Shown: positions 45,762 through 58,366, numbered from the stretch's first letter. The stretch: DNA of 64,000 nucleotides from Streptococcus troglodytae (GCF_002355215.1 NZ_AP014612.1:806001-870000); one strand, 5' to 3'. The notes: generated by a model not told the origin, from the sequence alone. A program made the numbers and translations.

Positions 45762-46469
45762 CTAAGCTTTAAATTTCTCTCTAAAAATGTGATCAATTGA
45801 TTGTGTGTATTGTTCACGCAAATCATCTACATTTTCTTGTAAAACAATCTTTCCTTGGTTGATAAAAATAACTTGGTCTAAAACCTGCTCAATATCCGAA
45901 ATTAAATGAGTTGAAATAAGAACAGATGCATCTTCTGAGTAGTTATTAATAATTGTTTTTAAGATATAATCACGTGCGGCAGGGTCAACGCCGCCAATAG
46001 GCTCATCCAAGATATAAAGTTTTGCTTTGCGGCTCATAACTAAAATGAGCTGAACCTTTTCCTTATTTCCTTTAGAAAGATTTTTCAATTTTTCGCTTTG
46101 AGCAATGGCTAAATCTTCCAGTAATTGTTCGGCTTTTTGCCTATCAAAATCAACATAGAAATCTTCAAATAGTTTTAAAATGTCACGGACCTTCATTTTA
46201 TCACTTAAATAGCTGGTATCGGGAAGGTAGGAAATGAGCGATTTTGTTTCAGGACAAGGTCTGAGTCCGTTAATGACAATTTCACCTGCAGTAGGTTGTA
46301 ACAGTCCGTTAGCTAATTTAATCAGTGTCGTCTTACCGCTTCCATTTGGTCCCAGCAGTCCAATAATTTTACCTTTTGGTAATTTTAAAGAAATATCATC
46401 AAGAGCTAGCTTGTTTCCAAACTTCTTAGTAATATGATGCAATTGTAATAAGGGTAGATGTTCCGTCAT
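45762..46469 (-). CDS. ABC transporter ATP-binding protein (YtrB-like)
   Basis: A 235-residue ATPase. Motifs are GLLGPNGSGKTTLIKL (Walker A), a signature NLSKGNKEKVQLILVMSRKAKLYILDEPIGGVDPAARD (with Walker B, D-loop) and an H-loop STHLISDIE. The degenerate signature LSKGNKEK is typical of the GntR-linked exporters. It is coupled to the GntR gene by a four-base overlap and followed by the ABC-2 membrane subunit after nine bases. Substrate unknown; related YtrABC systems respond to cell-wall antibiotics. Confidence 0.92.
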   Translation of the reverse strand: MTEHLPLLQLHHITKKFGNKLALDDISLKLPKGKIIGLLGPNGSGKTTLIKLANGLLQPTAGEIVINGLRPCPETKSLISYLPDTSYLSDKMKVRDILKLFEDFYVDFDRQKAEQLLEDLAIAQSEKLKNLSKGNKEKVQLILVMSRKAKLYILDEPIGGVDPAARDYILKTIINNYSEDASVLISTHLISDIEQVLDQVIFINQGKIVLQENVDDLREQYTQSIDHIFREKFKA

Positions 46470-46837
46470 TTCGTCTCTCCTTTAATATATTGGTCCAGTA
46501 TAGTAGTTAAGCGATCTTTGCTAAAGCCAATTGTTGTCATCTTGTTGATAAAGTCTTTAAGTTCTGTTTGAGCTAACTTATGCCTTTCTTCTTCAATTAA
46601 CTGCTGGTCCTTTGTCACGAAACGTCCCGATGTTCTAACTGAAAAGACCATCCCTTCTTGCTCAAGTGATGTAAAAGCACGTTGCATAGTATTAGGATTT
46701 ACACCAGCTTCTTCTGCTAAATCTCTAACTGTAGCTAGTTGTTGGCCGGGTTTGATTTCTTGACTGATAATTTGCATTTTGATATGATTGGCAATTTGAA
46801 GATAAATAGGGGATTTCTCATTAAATTTCCAAGCCAT
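46466..46837 (-). CDS. GntR-family regulator, YtrA subfamily
   Basis: A 123-residue regulator with an N-terminal winged helix (AWKFNEKSPIYLQIANHIKMQIISQEIKPGQQLATVRDLAEEAGVNPNTMQRAFTSLEQEGMVFSVRTSGRFV). It has only a short helical C-terminal part, as in the YtrA subgroup. It is the first gene of the ABC cassette and probably represses it through the palindrome at 46863-46894. It has GAGAAA as ribosome site. Confidence 0.92.
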   Translation of the reverse strand: MAWKFNEKSPIYLQIANHIKMQIISQEIKPGQQLATVRDLAEEAGVNPNTMQRAFTSLEQEGMVFSVRTSGRFVTKDQQLIEEERHKLAQTELKDFINKMTTIGFSKDRLTTILDQYIKGETK

Positions 46838-46862
46838 TTTTTCTCCTTTCTAAAGCGCAGTG

Positions 46863-46894
46863 TATAATTGTGTTATATATATAATACAATTATA
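46863..46894. promoter_or_regulatory. 32-bp near-perfect palindrome, probable GntR operator
   Basis: The left half is TATAATTGTGTTATAT and the right half ATATAATACAATTATA; they are reverse complements except for one base pair. It lies about 25 bases upstream of the GntR start and includes promoter-like TATAAT sequences on either strand. Its TGTATTA...TAACACA core resembles YtrA-type operators. Confidence 0.7.
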
Positions 46895-47015
46895 GTAAAA
46901 TATTGTCAAGTGGTAAATTTAGACTGATGAGATTTAGTCGAACTAAATGAAAGAGTAAGAGGATTTTAAGGATTTGTAGTATAATAAAAAGTAAGTAGAT
47001 CTTAAGGAGACAGAA

Positions 47016-51216
<4,201 letters not shown>

Positions 51217-51290
51217 CCATGATTAAGGTCGGTTAGATTATAAGTTTTTAACAGTCAATTGTTGATTTAAAATAAGGGAGTTTTATAAAA

Positions 51291-52793
51291 ATGAATAAAC
51301 GCGTAAAAATTGTTGCAACATTAGGTCCAGCGGTAGAAATCCGTGGTGGTAAAAAATTTGGTGAAGATGGCTATTGGGGTGAAAAGCTTGATGTTGAAGC
51401 TTCAGCAGCCAAAATTGCTGAATTGATTACAGAAGGAGCCAATGTTTTTCGTTTTAACTTCTCACATGGTGATCATGCTGAGCAAGGTGAGCGTATGGCG
51501 ACTGTACGTCGTGCGGAAGAATTAGCACGTCAAAAGGTTGGATTTCTTCTTGATACTAAAGGACCTGAAATGCGTACAGAATTGTTTGCAGATGGTGTCA
51601 AAGAATATGAATATAAGACTGGTGATAAACTTCGTATAGCAACTAAGCAAGGTATTGAATCAACTAAGGATGTCATTGCTTTAAATGTTGCTGGCGGTCT
51701 TGATATTTATGATGATGTTGCTGTTGGTCAAACTATTCTTATTGATGATGGGAAACTTGGCCTTACAGTAACTGCTAAAGATATTACAACTCGCGAATTT
51801 GAAGTAACGGTTGAAAATGATGGCATTATTGCTAAACAAAAAGGTGTCAATATCCCTAATACTAAAATTCCTTTCCCAGCACTTGCTGAGCGTGATAATG
51901 CAGATATTCGCTTTGGTTTGGAACAAGGACTTAACTTTATCGCTATTTCTTTTGTTCGTACTGCTAAGGATGTTAATGAAGTTCGTCAAATTTGTAAAGA
52001 AACAGGCAACGAACACGTAAAACTTTTTGCTAAAATTGAAAATCAACAAGGTATTGATAATATTGATGAAATCATTGATGCAGCTGACGGTATCATGATT
52101 GCCCGTGGTGACATGGGTATTGAAGTGCCATTTGAAATGGTTCCAGTATATCAAAAAATGATTATCACGAAAGTTAACGCAGCAGGGAAGTCAGCTATTA
52201 CAGCAACAAATATGCTTGAAACAATGACTGACAAACCACGTGCAACACGTTCAGAAGTTTCTGATGTCTTTAATGCTGTCATTGATGGTACTGATGCAAC
52301 AATGCTTTCTGGTGAATCAGCTAATGGTAAGTATCCAGTTGAAGCTGTTCGTACCATGGCAACAATTGATAAGAATGCTCAAACACTTCTTAATGAATAT
52401 GGCCGTTTGAATTCGGATAATTTGCCACGTACCAACAAGACTGAAGTTGTCGCTTCAGCTGTTAAAGATGCGACTAAATCAATGGATATTAAATTGGTTG
52501 TTACAATTACAGAATCTGGTAACACAGCTCGTTTAATTTCAAAATACCGTCCGGATGCAGATATCTTAGCTTTAACATTTGATGAAAAAGTCCAAAAATC
52601 ATTGATGATCAACTGGGGAGTTATTCCAATCTTAACAGAAAAACCTGCATCGACTGATGATATGTTTGAAATTGCAGAAAAAGCAGCTCTTAAATCAGGT
52701 TTGGTAGAGTCTGGTGATAACATCGTTATTGTTGCTGGTGTACCTGTTGGATCTGGTGGTACCAATACTATGCGTGTTCGTACCGTTCAATAA
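51291..52793 (+). CDS. pyk: pyruvate kinase
   Basis: A 500-residue pyruvate kinase. Clear features are KRVKIVATLGPAVEIRGG, NVFRFNFSHGDHAEQG (substrate Arg/Asn), DTKGPEMRT, LFAKIENQQGIDNIDEIIDAADGIMIARGDMGIEVPFE (metal Glu/Asp and the catalytic Lys) and TDGT-type loops followed by a C-terminal regulatory domain. It makes pyruvate and ATP from phosphoenolpyruvate. It is probably cotranscribed with pfkA and ends in a terminator. Confidence 0.97.
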   Translation: MNKRVKIVATLGPAVEIRGGKKFGEDGYWGEKLDVEASAAKIAELITEGANVFRFNFSHGDHAEQGERMATVRRAEELARQKVGFLLDTKGPEMRTELFADGVKEYEYKTGDKLRIATKQGIESTKDVIALNVAGGLDIYDDVAVGQTILIDDGKLGLTVTAKDITTREFEVTVENDGIIAKQKGVNIPNTKIPFPALAERDNADIRFGLEQGLNFIAISFVRTAKDVNEVRQICKETGNEHVKLFAKIENQQGIDNIDEIIDAADGIMIARGDMGIEVPFEMVPVYQKMIITKVNAAGKSAITATNMLETMTDKPRATRSEVSDVFNAVIDGTDATMLSGESANGKYPVEAVRTMATIDKNAQTLLNEYGRLNSDNLPRTNKTEVVASAVKDATKSMDIKLVVTITESGNTARLISKYRPDADILALTFDEKVQKSLMINWGVIPILTEKPASTDDMFEIAEKAALKSGLVESGDNIVIVAGVPVGSGGTNTMRVRTVQ

Positions 52794-52807
52794 AATGAAT
52801 TTAAGTT

Positions 52808-52850
52808 TAAGTGTGAAAGACTTTCAATCTTTTACACTTTTTATTTTTTT
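52808..52850 (+). terminator. terminator after pyk
   Basis: AAGTGTGAAAGA and TCTTTTACACTT form a stem with one G-U type mismatch, followed by TTTATTTTTTT. Confidence 0.85.
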
Positions 52851-53078
52851 ATGATTGAGATGGAAGGTTTTTTATCGCATTGATTAGTATATTGCAGTCG
52901 TATAGTCGTATTTAGCCTAATTCTTTATTGTGTCTTGGGCTCGTTTTATTCTACTTTAGTATTAAAAACAAAAGCCTATAGTTATAATGACCATTTTTAG
53001 TTTGATACTATCTTTTCTTGGCATTTCTTTGTTTTATTGTTAGACTAGATATAATCTTATAAAGAAAGGTAAGAAATT

Positions 53079-53321
53079 ATGAGATTACTTTGGTCATTAA
53101 TAGTAGGAGCACTTATTGGAGCAATTGCAGGTGCTATTACGAATAGAGGAAAAGCAATGGGCTGCATTGCTAACATTTTTGCAGGGTTAGTTGGTTCTTG
53201 GGCAGGTCAAGCTTTATTTGGCAGTTGGGGACCTAGTTTAGCTGGTATGGCTCTTCTTCCGTCTATTCTGGGAGCAGTAATTGTGGTAGCGGTTATTTCC
53301 TTCTTTTTTGGTGAAAATTAA
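53079..53321 (+). CDS. GlsB/YeaQ/YmgE family stress-response membrane protein
   Basis: An 80-residue, three-helix hydrophobic protein rich in glycine: LLWSLIVGALIGAIAGAITNRGKAMGCIANIFAGLVGSWAGQALFG and VVAVISFFFGEN. This is the transglycosylase-associated/GlsB family pattern. Members are often stress-induced and may form small membrane assemblies; function unclear. TATAAT at 53050-53055 could be its -10, and GAAAGG is the ribosome site. The upstream 52851-53049 stretch shows no gene. Confidence 0.88.
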   Translation: MRLLWSLIVGALIGAIAGAITNRGKAMGCIANIFAGLVGSWAGQALFGSWGPSLAGMALLPSILGAVIVVAVISFFFGEN

Positions 53322-53399
53322 GGAATACTTATGATAAGTCTTGCTTTTTTTCTTCTTTAAAAAATGCTATAATAAGACCAATAAATTAAGGAGAAATGA

Positions 53400-53954
53400 A
53401 TGGTTAAACGTGACTTTATCAGAAATATTCTTCTGGTCTTGCTAGCAGTTCTTGCTTTGCTTTTATTAAGGGTGTTTGTCTTTTCAAACTATCGGGTAAG
53501 GCAAGCAGATGCTAATAGCTTTTTGAAACCGGGAGATCTCGTTACGATTACAAAGAATGAGAAGCCTAATTATAAGGATTTTGTTGTCTATAAGGTTGCT
53601 GGTAAGGATCATATTGGCCGTATTATTGGTAAACCAAAAGATAGTGTTACTTATATGGATGATATTTTTTATCTTAATCATAAGGCTGAAGACCAATCTT
53701 ATATTAATGACTTAAAAAATAAATATCATACAAAAAATGGAGAAAATCCTTTTACTGCTGATTTTTCAATTTCTAGTATTACAAAGGGAAAAGAGCAAAA
53801 AATTCCTAAGGGACAATACTTGATTTTAAATGATAATCGGACAAATAAGAAAGATAGTCGAACATTTGGTTTAATTAAGAAATCGCAAATTAAAGGAATT
53901 GTGACTTTTAGAATTTTACCACTTAATAAATTTGGCTTTGTCTCTAAAGAGTAA
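53400..53954 (+). CDS. signal-peptidase-I-like protein without the catalytic Ser-Lys dyad (SipA-like)
   Basis: A 184-residue protein with one N-terminal membrane segment (residues 8-29) and the S26 peptidase fold. Aligned to active enzymes, box B (SMxPTLxxGD) reads DANSFLKPGD, so the nucleophilic Ser is D37. Box D (KRxxGxPGD) reads GRIIGKPKD, so the general-base Lys is G73. Box E is degenerate (NDNRTNKKDSRTFG rather than GDNRxxSxDSR). The Asp/Gly pair is the same as in the non-catalytic SipA/LepA of group-A streptococcal pilus loci, which acts as an assembly helper. No pilin or sortase gene is nearby. Catalytic cleavage is unlikely; a chaperone-like role is inference. Confidence 0.85.
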   Translation: MVKRDFIRNILLVLLAVLALLLLRVFVFSNYRVRQADANSFLKPGDLVTITKNEKPNYKDFVVYKVAGKDHIGRIIGKPKDSVTYMDDIFYLNHKAEDQSYINDLKNKYHTKNGENPFTADFSISSITKGKEQKIPKGQYLILNDNRTNKKDSRTFGLIKKSQIKGIVTFRILPLNKFGFVSKE

Positions 53955-54101
53955 TTGTTCTACTCAAAAAGATTAAGACAAAAATGTTATCCTTTGTAAG
54001 CATAATTATTATAACAGTTTAACGCAATGGTTGATTAGGGAGAGGAAGAGAAATGATTTTCTGCGAAATACAATTTTTCCTCCTCTCTTTTTATGTCAAA
54101 A

Positions 54102-54116
54102 TAGACTATACCAATT
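54102..54116. promoter_or_regulatory. NagR (dre-like) site 1 upstream of glmS
   Basis: TAGACTATACCAATT, the reverse of AATTGGTATAGTCTA, resembles the dre operator bound by the GntR/HutC regulator NagR, which in S. mutans controls glmS and nag genes. It lies just upstream of the glmS -35. Confidence 0.65.
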
Positions 54117-54122
54117 TTATAG

Positions 54123-54151
54123 TTGACTTTATCAAAATAAAGTTATATACT
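54123..54151 (+). promoter_or_regulatory. glmS promoter
   Basis: TTGACT (54123-54128), 17-base spacer, TATACT (54146-54151). It lies between the two NagR-like sites. Confidence 0.8.
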
Positions 54152-54178
54152 GTCTTTATTGGATTTTGAAAGTCTCAT

Positions 54179-54193
54179 TAGACTATACCAATT
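54179..54193. promoter_or_regulatory. NagR (dre-like) site 2 downstream of the glmS promoter
   Basis: An identical 15-mer TAGACTATACCAATT, 77 bases after site 1 and about 20 bases after the predicted start point, where a bound protein would block elongation. Confidence 0.65.
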
Positions 54194-54202
54194 ATAAAAA
54201 TT

Positions 54203-54242
54203 AAGGAGGAAGTAGTAAGTTTTTCTTACTACCAATGAACTT
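54203..54242 (+). promoter_or_regulatory. glmS: glmS ribosome site with an intervening perfect hairpin
   Basis: AAGGAGG (54203-54209) is the only Shine-Dalgarno, 33 bases before the ATG at 54243. Between them GTAGTAAG-ttttt-CTTACTAC (54212-54232) forms a perfect 8-bp hairpin. Folding it out leaves 12 bases between the two, close to a workable spacing. The start codon itself is fixed by the enzyme's chemistry (Cys2). Confidence 0.75.
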
Positions 54243-56057
54243 ATGTGTGGTATTGTAGGTGTTGTCGGCAATCGTAATGCAACAGATATTTTGATGCAAG
54301 GATTGGAAAAATTAGAGTATCGTGGTTACGATTCGGCAGGAATTTATGTTGTTGATCAGCCTGAAAATGGTCGTTTAATTAAATCAGTTGGACGAATCGC
54401 TGATTTGCGAGCTAAGATCGGTATTGATGTTGCTGGTTCTACAGGAATTGGTCATACACGTTGGGCCACCCATGGACAGGCGACGGAGGAAAATGCTCAC
54501 CCACATACATCGGCTACAGGTCGTCTTGTCTTGGTTCACAATGGTGTCATTGAAAATTATCTCCAAATCAAAGAAGAATACTTATCAGGACATAACTTGA
54601 AAGGTGAAACAGACACAGAAATTGCTGTTCATTTGATCGGTCAATTTGTGACAGATGGTTTGTCTGTACTTGAAGCTTTCAAGAAAGCATTGCATATCAT
54701 TGAAGGTTCTTATGCCTTTGCTTTGATTGATTCACAAAACCCAGATACAATATATGTGGCTAAAAACAAATCACCACTTCTAATCGGTCTAGGTGAAGGC
54801 TATAATATGGTTTGTTCAGATGCTATGGCTATGATCCGTGAAACCAATCAATTTATGGAAATTCATGATAAGGAACTTGTTGTCTTAACAAAAGATACGG
54901 CTCAAGTTTCAGATTATGATGGTAACCCTGTTGCACGTCAAGCTTATATAGCAGAACTTGATTTATCAGATATTGGTAAGGGAACCTATCCTTACTACAT
55001 GCTTAAAGAAATTGATGAGCAGCCGACAGTTATGCGTAAATTGATTTCAACTTATGCTGATGAAAATGGCAAGTTAACAGTTGATCCTGCTATTGTGAAA
55101 TCTGTTCAAGAAGCTGATCGCATCTATATTTTAGCTGCTGGAACATCTTATAATGCCGGTTTTGCCTCAAAATCAATGATTGAGACCTTGACTGATACGC
55201 CTGTTGAATTAGGGATTGCATCGGAATGGGGCTATAACATGCCATTATTGAGTAAAAAGCCAATGTTCATCTTGTTAAGTCAATCTGGAGAAACAGCTGA
55301 TAGTCGTCAGGTCTTGGTTAAGGCCAATGCCATGGGAGTTCCAAGTTTGACAATCACAAATGTTCCTGGATCAACCTTGTCACGTGAAGCAACTTATACC
55401 ATGTTACTACATGCTGGACCTGAAATTGCTGTGGCATCAACTAAGGCTTATACAGCGCAAATTGCTGCCCTTGCTTTCCTTTCAAAAGCAGTTGGAGAAG
55501 CCAATGGTAAAAAAGAAGCGCTAGAATTTGATTTGGTACATGAACTATCCATTGTCGCTCAGTCCATTGAAGCCAGTCTTTCAGAAAGAGAAGTGATCGA
55601 AAAGAAAGTTGCTAATCTTTTAGCAACATCACGTAACGCCTTCTATATTGGTCGCGGCAATGATTACTATGTGGCTATGGAAGCTTCTTTAAAACTAAAA
55701 GAAATTTCCTATATTCAGTGTGAAGGCTTTGCTGCTGGGGAATTAAAACACGGTACCATCTCTCTTATTGAAGACGGAACACCTGTTCTTGCCTTGATTT
55801 CATCTAGTGAAGCAGTTGCGGCTCATACCCGCGGCAATATCCAAGAAGTTGCTGCTCGAGGTGCCAATGTCCTGACAGTTGTCGAAGAAGGATTGGATAA
55901 GGAAAGCGATGATATTGTCGTCAATCAAGTACATCCTTATCTTTCAAGTATTTCAATGGTTATTCCAACGCAATTAATCGCTTACTATGCCTCGCTTCAA
56001 CGTGGTCTTGATGTTGACAAACCTCGTAATTTGGCCAAAGCTGTTACTGTTGAATAG
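54243..56057 (+). CDS. glmS: glutamine-fructose-6-phosphate aminotransferase (isomerizing)
   Basis: A 604-residue GlmS. MCGIVGVVG puts the glutaminase nucleophile Cys right after the initiator Met, which fixes the start. GHTRWATHG and HNGVIENY belong to the glutaminase domain. Two SIS domains (ILAAGTSYNAGFAS, FILLSQSGETADSRQVL and FYIGRGNDYYVAMEASLKLKEISYIQCEGFAAGELKHGT) bind fructose-6-phosphate, and the protein ends PRNLAKAVTVE. It makes glucosamine-6-phosphate for cell-wall synthesis. Two NagR-like sites and a structured leader point to transcriptional and possibly translational control. There is no glmS ribozyme. Confidence 0.97.
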   Translation: MCGIVGVVGNRNATDILMQGLEKLEYRGYDSAGIYVVDQPENGRLIKSVGRIADLRAKIGIDVAGSTGIGHTRWATHGQATEENAHPHTSATGRLVLVHNGVIENYLQIKEEYLSGHNLKGETDTEIAVHLIGQFVTDGLSVLEAFKKALHIIEGSYAFALIDSQNPDTIYVAKNKSPLLIGLGEGYNMVCSDAMAMIRETNQFMEIHDKELVVLTKDTAQVSDYDGNPVARQAYIAELDLSDIGKGTYPYYMLKEIDEQPTVMRKLISTYADENGKLTVDPAIVKSVQEADRIYILAAGTSYNAGFASKSMIETLTDTPVELGIASEWGYNMPLLSKKPMFILLSQSGETADSRQVLVKANAMGVPSLTITNVPGSTLSREATYTMLLHAGPEIAVASTKAYTAQIAALAFLSKAVGEANGKKEALEFDLVHELSIVAQSIEASLSEREVIEKKVANLLATSRNAFYIGRGNDYYVAMEASLKLKEISYIQCEGFAAGELKHGTISLIEDGTPVLALISSSEAVAAHTRGNIQEVAARGANVLTVVEEGLDKESDDIVVNQVHPYLSSISMVIPTQLIAYYASLQRGLDVDKPRNLAKAVTVE

Positions 56058-56067
56058 AACCAAATCT

Positions 56068-56112
56068 TAAAGCCAAAGAAAAATCCACTTGATTTTTCTT
56101 TGGCTTTTTTGA
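56068..56112 (+). terminator. strong terminator after glmS
   Basis: AAGCCAAAGAAAAATC and GATTTTTCTTTGGCTT form a perfect 16-bp stem with a five-base loop and a T run. Confidence 0.92.
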
Positions 56113-56567
56113 CTGTTTTAAAATCTTGTATTCACAGTAAATATTGTAATGTATGAGATAAATGCTAGCTTAGTAAAAGCGACTGTAAAGTTACATAAAA
56201 GAACAAATTCCACTTTCGCTGTGGTAAAACGAATGTTGACCATCAGAGGAAATGTATGAGAGAGTCGAGGCCTTCAGTTTAAAGTTTAAAAGGAAACTTG
56301 AGAAATGCTGCTTTTTTTCGTCTCTATCATCCAATGACACTGTCGAAAAAGGTTATATATCTAAGTTTTTAGTATGTGAAAAATATTAGTAATAAAAAGG
56401 TCAGTCTCAGGCAGATTTTGTCAAATCCTATTTTTCAACTTAGTATAAAAGGAAGTTTCTTCATTTGGAGAATCAAATTTTGGCAAAATTTTTGTGCCAA
56501 AATTTGAGTTTTATTAGAAAGTGAAAAATGCTACAGTAGTATCAGAATTAAAAGGAGGGTGTTTCTG
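56113..56567. promoter_or_regulatory. mtl operon upstream region with a 12-bp perfect hairpin
   Basis: No gene is seen in these 455 bases. The key feature is TCAAATTTTGGC (56473-56484) and GCCAAAATTTGA (56496-56507), a perfect stem with an AT-rich loop followed by GTTTTATT; it could be an attenuator or an MtlR/other operator. TACAGT at 56532-56537 with an extended TG could be the -10, and no good -35 is present, as expected of an activator-dependent promoter. A consensus cre site was not found. Confidence 0.55.
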
Positions 56568-58337
56568 ATGGAACAAAAATCGTCATTAAAGGTTCAGATC
56601 CAAAAACTCGGAACCTCATTATCAAACATGGTTATGCCTAATATTGGTGCCTTTATTGCATGGGGAGTTGCAGCATCTCTATTTATTGCAACAGGTTACT
56701 TACCCAATAAAGCTTTAGATACCAATGTTGTTGGACCAATGCTGAAATATGTGTTACCTCTTTTAATTGGTTATACTGGTGGTTACAATGTTCACAAACA
56801 ACGTGGAGGTGTTATCGGTGCCATTGCATCCTTTGGTGCTATTGCAGGTTCTGCAGTAACCATGTTCATCGGTGCTATGGTTATGGGACCTTTATCAGCT
56901 TGGCTGCTGAAGAAATTCGATGAAAAGGTTCAGCCAAAAATCAGAACTGGTTTTGAAATGCTGGTCAACAACTTTTCACTTGGTTTGATTGGTTTTGCCC
57001 TGATGGTCTTGGCATTCTTTGTTATTGGCCCTGTTGTGGCGCAATTGACTGAGTGGGTCGGTGTGGGAGTTGAAGCTATTGTCAAGGTTCATCTCTTGCC
57101 TCTGGCCAACTTGATTATTGAACCAGCTAAAATTCTCTTCTTAAATAACGCTCTTAACCATGGTATCTTTACGCCGTTAGGTACCGAACAAGTGGCTAAA
57201 GTTGGTAAATCTGTTCTTTTCCTATTGGAAGCCAATCCTGGCCCTGGTCTTGGGGTGTTAATTGCTTATGCTATGTTTGGTAAAGGCTCTGCTAAATCTT
57301 CATCTTGGGGTGCTATGATTATCCACTTCTTCGGTGGTATTCATGAAATCTATTTCCCATATGTTATGATGAAACCAGCTATGTTCCTTGCTGTTATTGC
57401 TGGTGGTTTGACTGGTACCTTTACTTTCCAAACACTGGGTGCAGGTTTAACAGCACCCGCTTCACCGGGCTCAATCATTGCTATCATGGGAATGTCTCCT
57501 AAAGGTTGGGGACCTCACTTAGTTGTTCTTGCTGGTGTCTTTGCAGCAGCAGTGGCTTCTTTCCTTGTCGCTTCCATTATTTTGAAATCTGATAATTCAG
57601 ATGATGATTCTCTGGAAGCTGCACAAGCAGCGACACAAGCAGCAAAGGTCGAGTCTAAAGGTCAAGCAGTCACCGAACCAAGTCTCCATTCAGATGTTAC
57701 AACAGACAATATTCATCAAATTATTTTTGCCTGTGATGCTGGCATGGGAAGTTCAGCTATGGGAGCTTCTATTCTCCGTGATAAGGTCAAAAAGGCTGGT
57801 CTTGATATCTCTGTGAGCAACCAAGCTATTTCCAATCTGCAGGATACAGCTAATACGTTAATTGTGACTCAAGAAGAGCTGGCGGATCGTGCGGGGCAAA
57901 AAACACCACGAGCTGTTCATGTGGCGGTAGATAATTTCCTATCTACACCTAAGTATGATGATATTATTGCTAGTTTAACAAATGGTAATGCTAGTGGTGG
58001 TGAAAATACAGCACTTTTAGCAGAAGCAGATAGTGTAGCAATTGATCTTAACCAAATTGATGCGGTCGTCTTTGCTCACGGTGCCGCCAAAGGTTCAGCA
58101 ACGATGGGGCAAGAAACCCTGCGTTCAATCTTTAAACAAAATAATGTTAAAATCCCTGTTTCAACTGCTCTTTATGATCATTTAAGTGACTACAATGCTA
58201 AAAATATTCTACTTGTTACAACAATTGCTCAGCAAGGGCAAGCACAACAAGCAGCTCCTAACGCACAAATACTTGTTGTGGATAGCCTTGTGACAACACC
58301 AGAGTATGATAAGTTAGTTGCCAGAATGCATAAGTAA
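56568..58337 (+). CDS. mtlA: PTS mannitol-specific EIICB with a second, Cys-less EIIB-like domain
   Basis: A 589-residue permease. The membrane EIIC part (to about residue 345) has NMVMPNIGAFIAWG, GGVIGAIASFGAIAGS and IIHFFGGIHEIYFPYVMMKP. A linker rich in Ala and Gln leads to EIIB with the phosphorylation site FACDAGMGSSAMGAS (C389). The last ~110 residues, VVFAHGAAKGSATMGQETLRSIF onward to TTPEYDKLVARM, align with EIIB again, but the Cys is replaced by H504. EIICB imports mannitol and phosphorylates it. The EIIA is encoded separately downstream. RBS is AAAGGAGGG. Confidence 0.93.
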   Translation: MEQKSSLKVQIQKLGTSLSNMVMPNIGAFIAWGVAASLFIATGYLPNKALDTNVVGPMLKYVLPLLIGYTGGYNVHKQRGGVIGAIASFGAIAGSAVTMFIGAMVMGPLSAWLLKKFDEKVQPKIRTGFEMLVNNFSLGLIGFALMVLAFFVIGPVVAQLTEWVGVGVEAIVKVHLLPLANLIIEPAKILFLNNALNHGIFTPLGTEQVAKVGKSVLFLLEANPGPGLGVLIAYAMFGKGSAKSSSWGAMIIHFFGGIHEIYFPYVMMKPAMFLAVIAGGLTGTFTFQTLGAGLTAPASPGSIIAIMGMSPKGWGPHLVVLAGVFAAAVASFLVASIILKSDNSDDDSLEAAQAATQAAKVESKGQAVTEPSLHSDVTTDNIHQIIFACDAGMGSSAMGASILRDKVKKAGLDISVSNQAISNLQDTANTLIVTQEELADRAGQKTPRAVHVAVDNFLSTPKYDDIIASLTNGNASGGENTALLAEADSVAIDLNQIDAVVFAHGAAKGSATMGQETLRSIFKQNNVKIPVSTALYDHLSDYNAKNILLVTTIAQQGQAQQAAPNAQILVVDSLVTTPEYDKLVARMHK

Positions 58338-58366
58338 AACGCATCAGAAAGTAGTATAATAGTGCT

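Noticed and set aside
51681..52154. 157-codon minus-strand open frame inside pyk
   Set aside because: Antisense shadow of pyruvate kinase; its composition reflects the codon use of the opposite strand.
54200..54242. glmS leader considered as a glmS ribozyme
   Set aside because: Only about 85 bases lie between the predicted start point and the ATG, and the conserved ribozyme core is absent.
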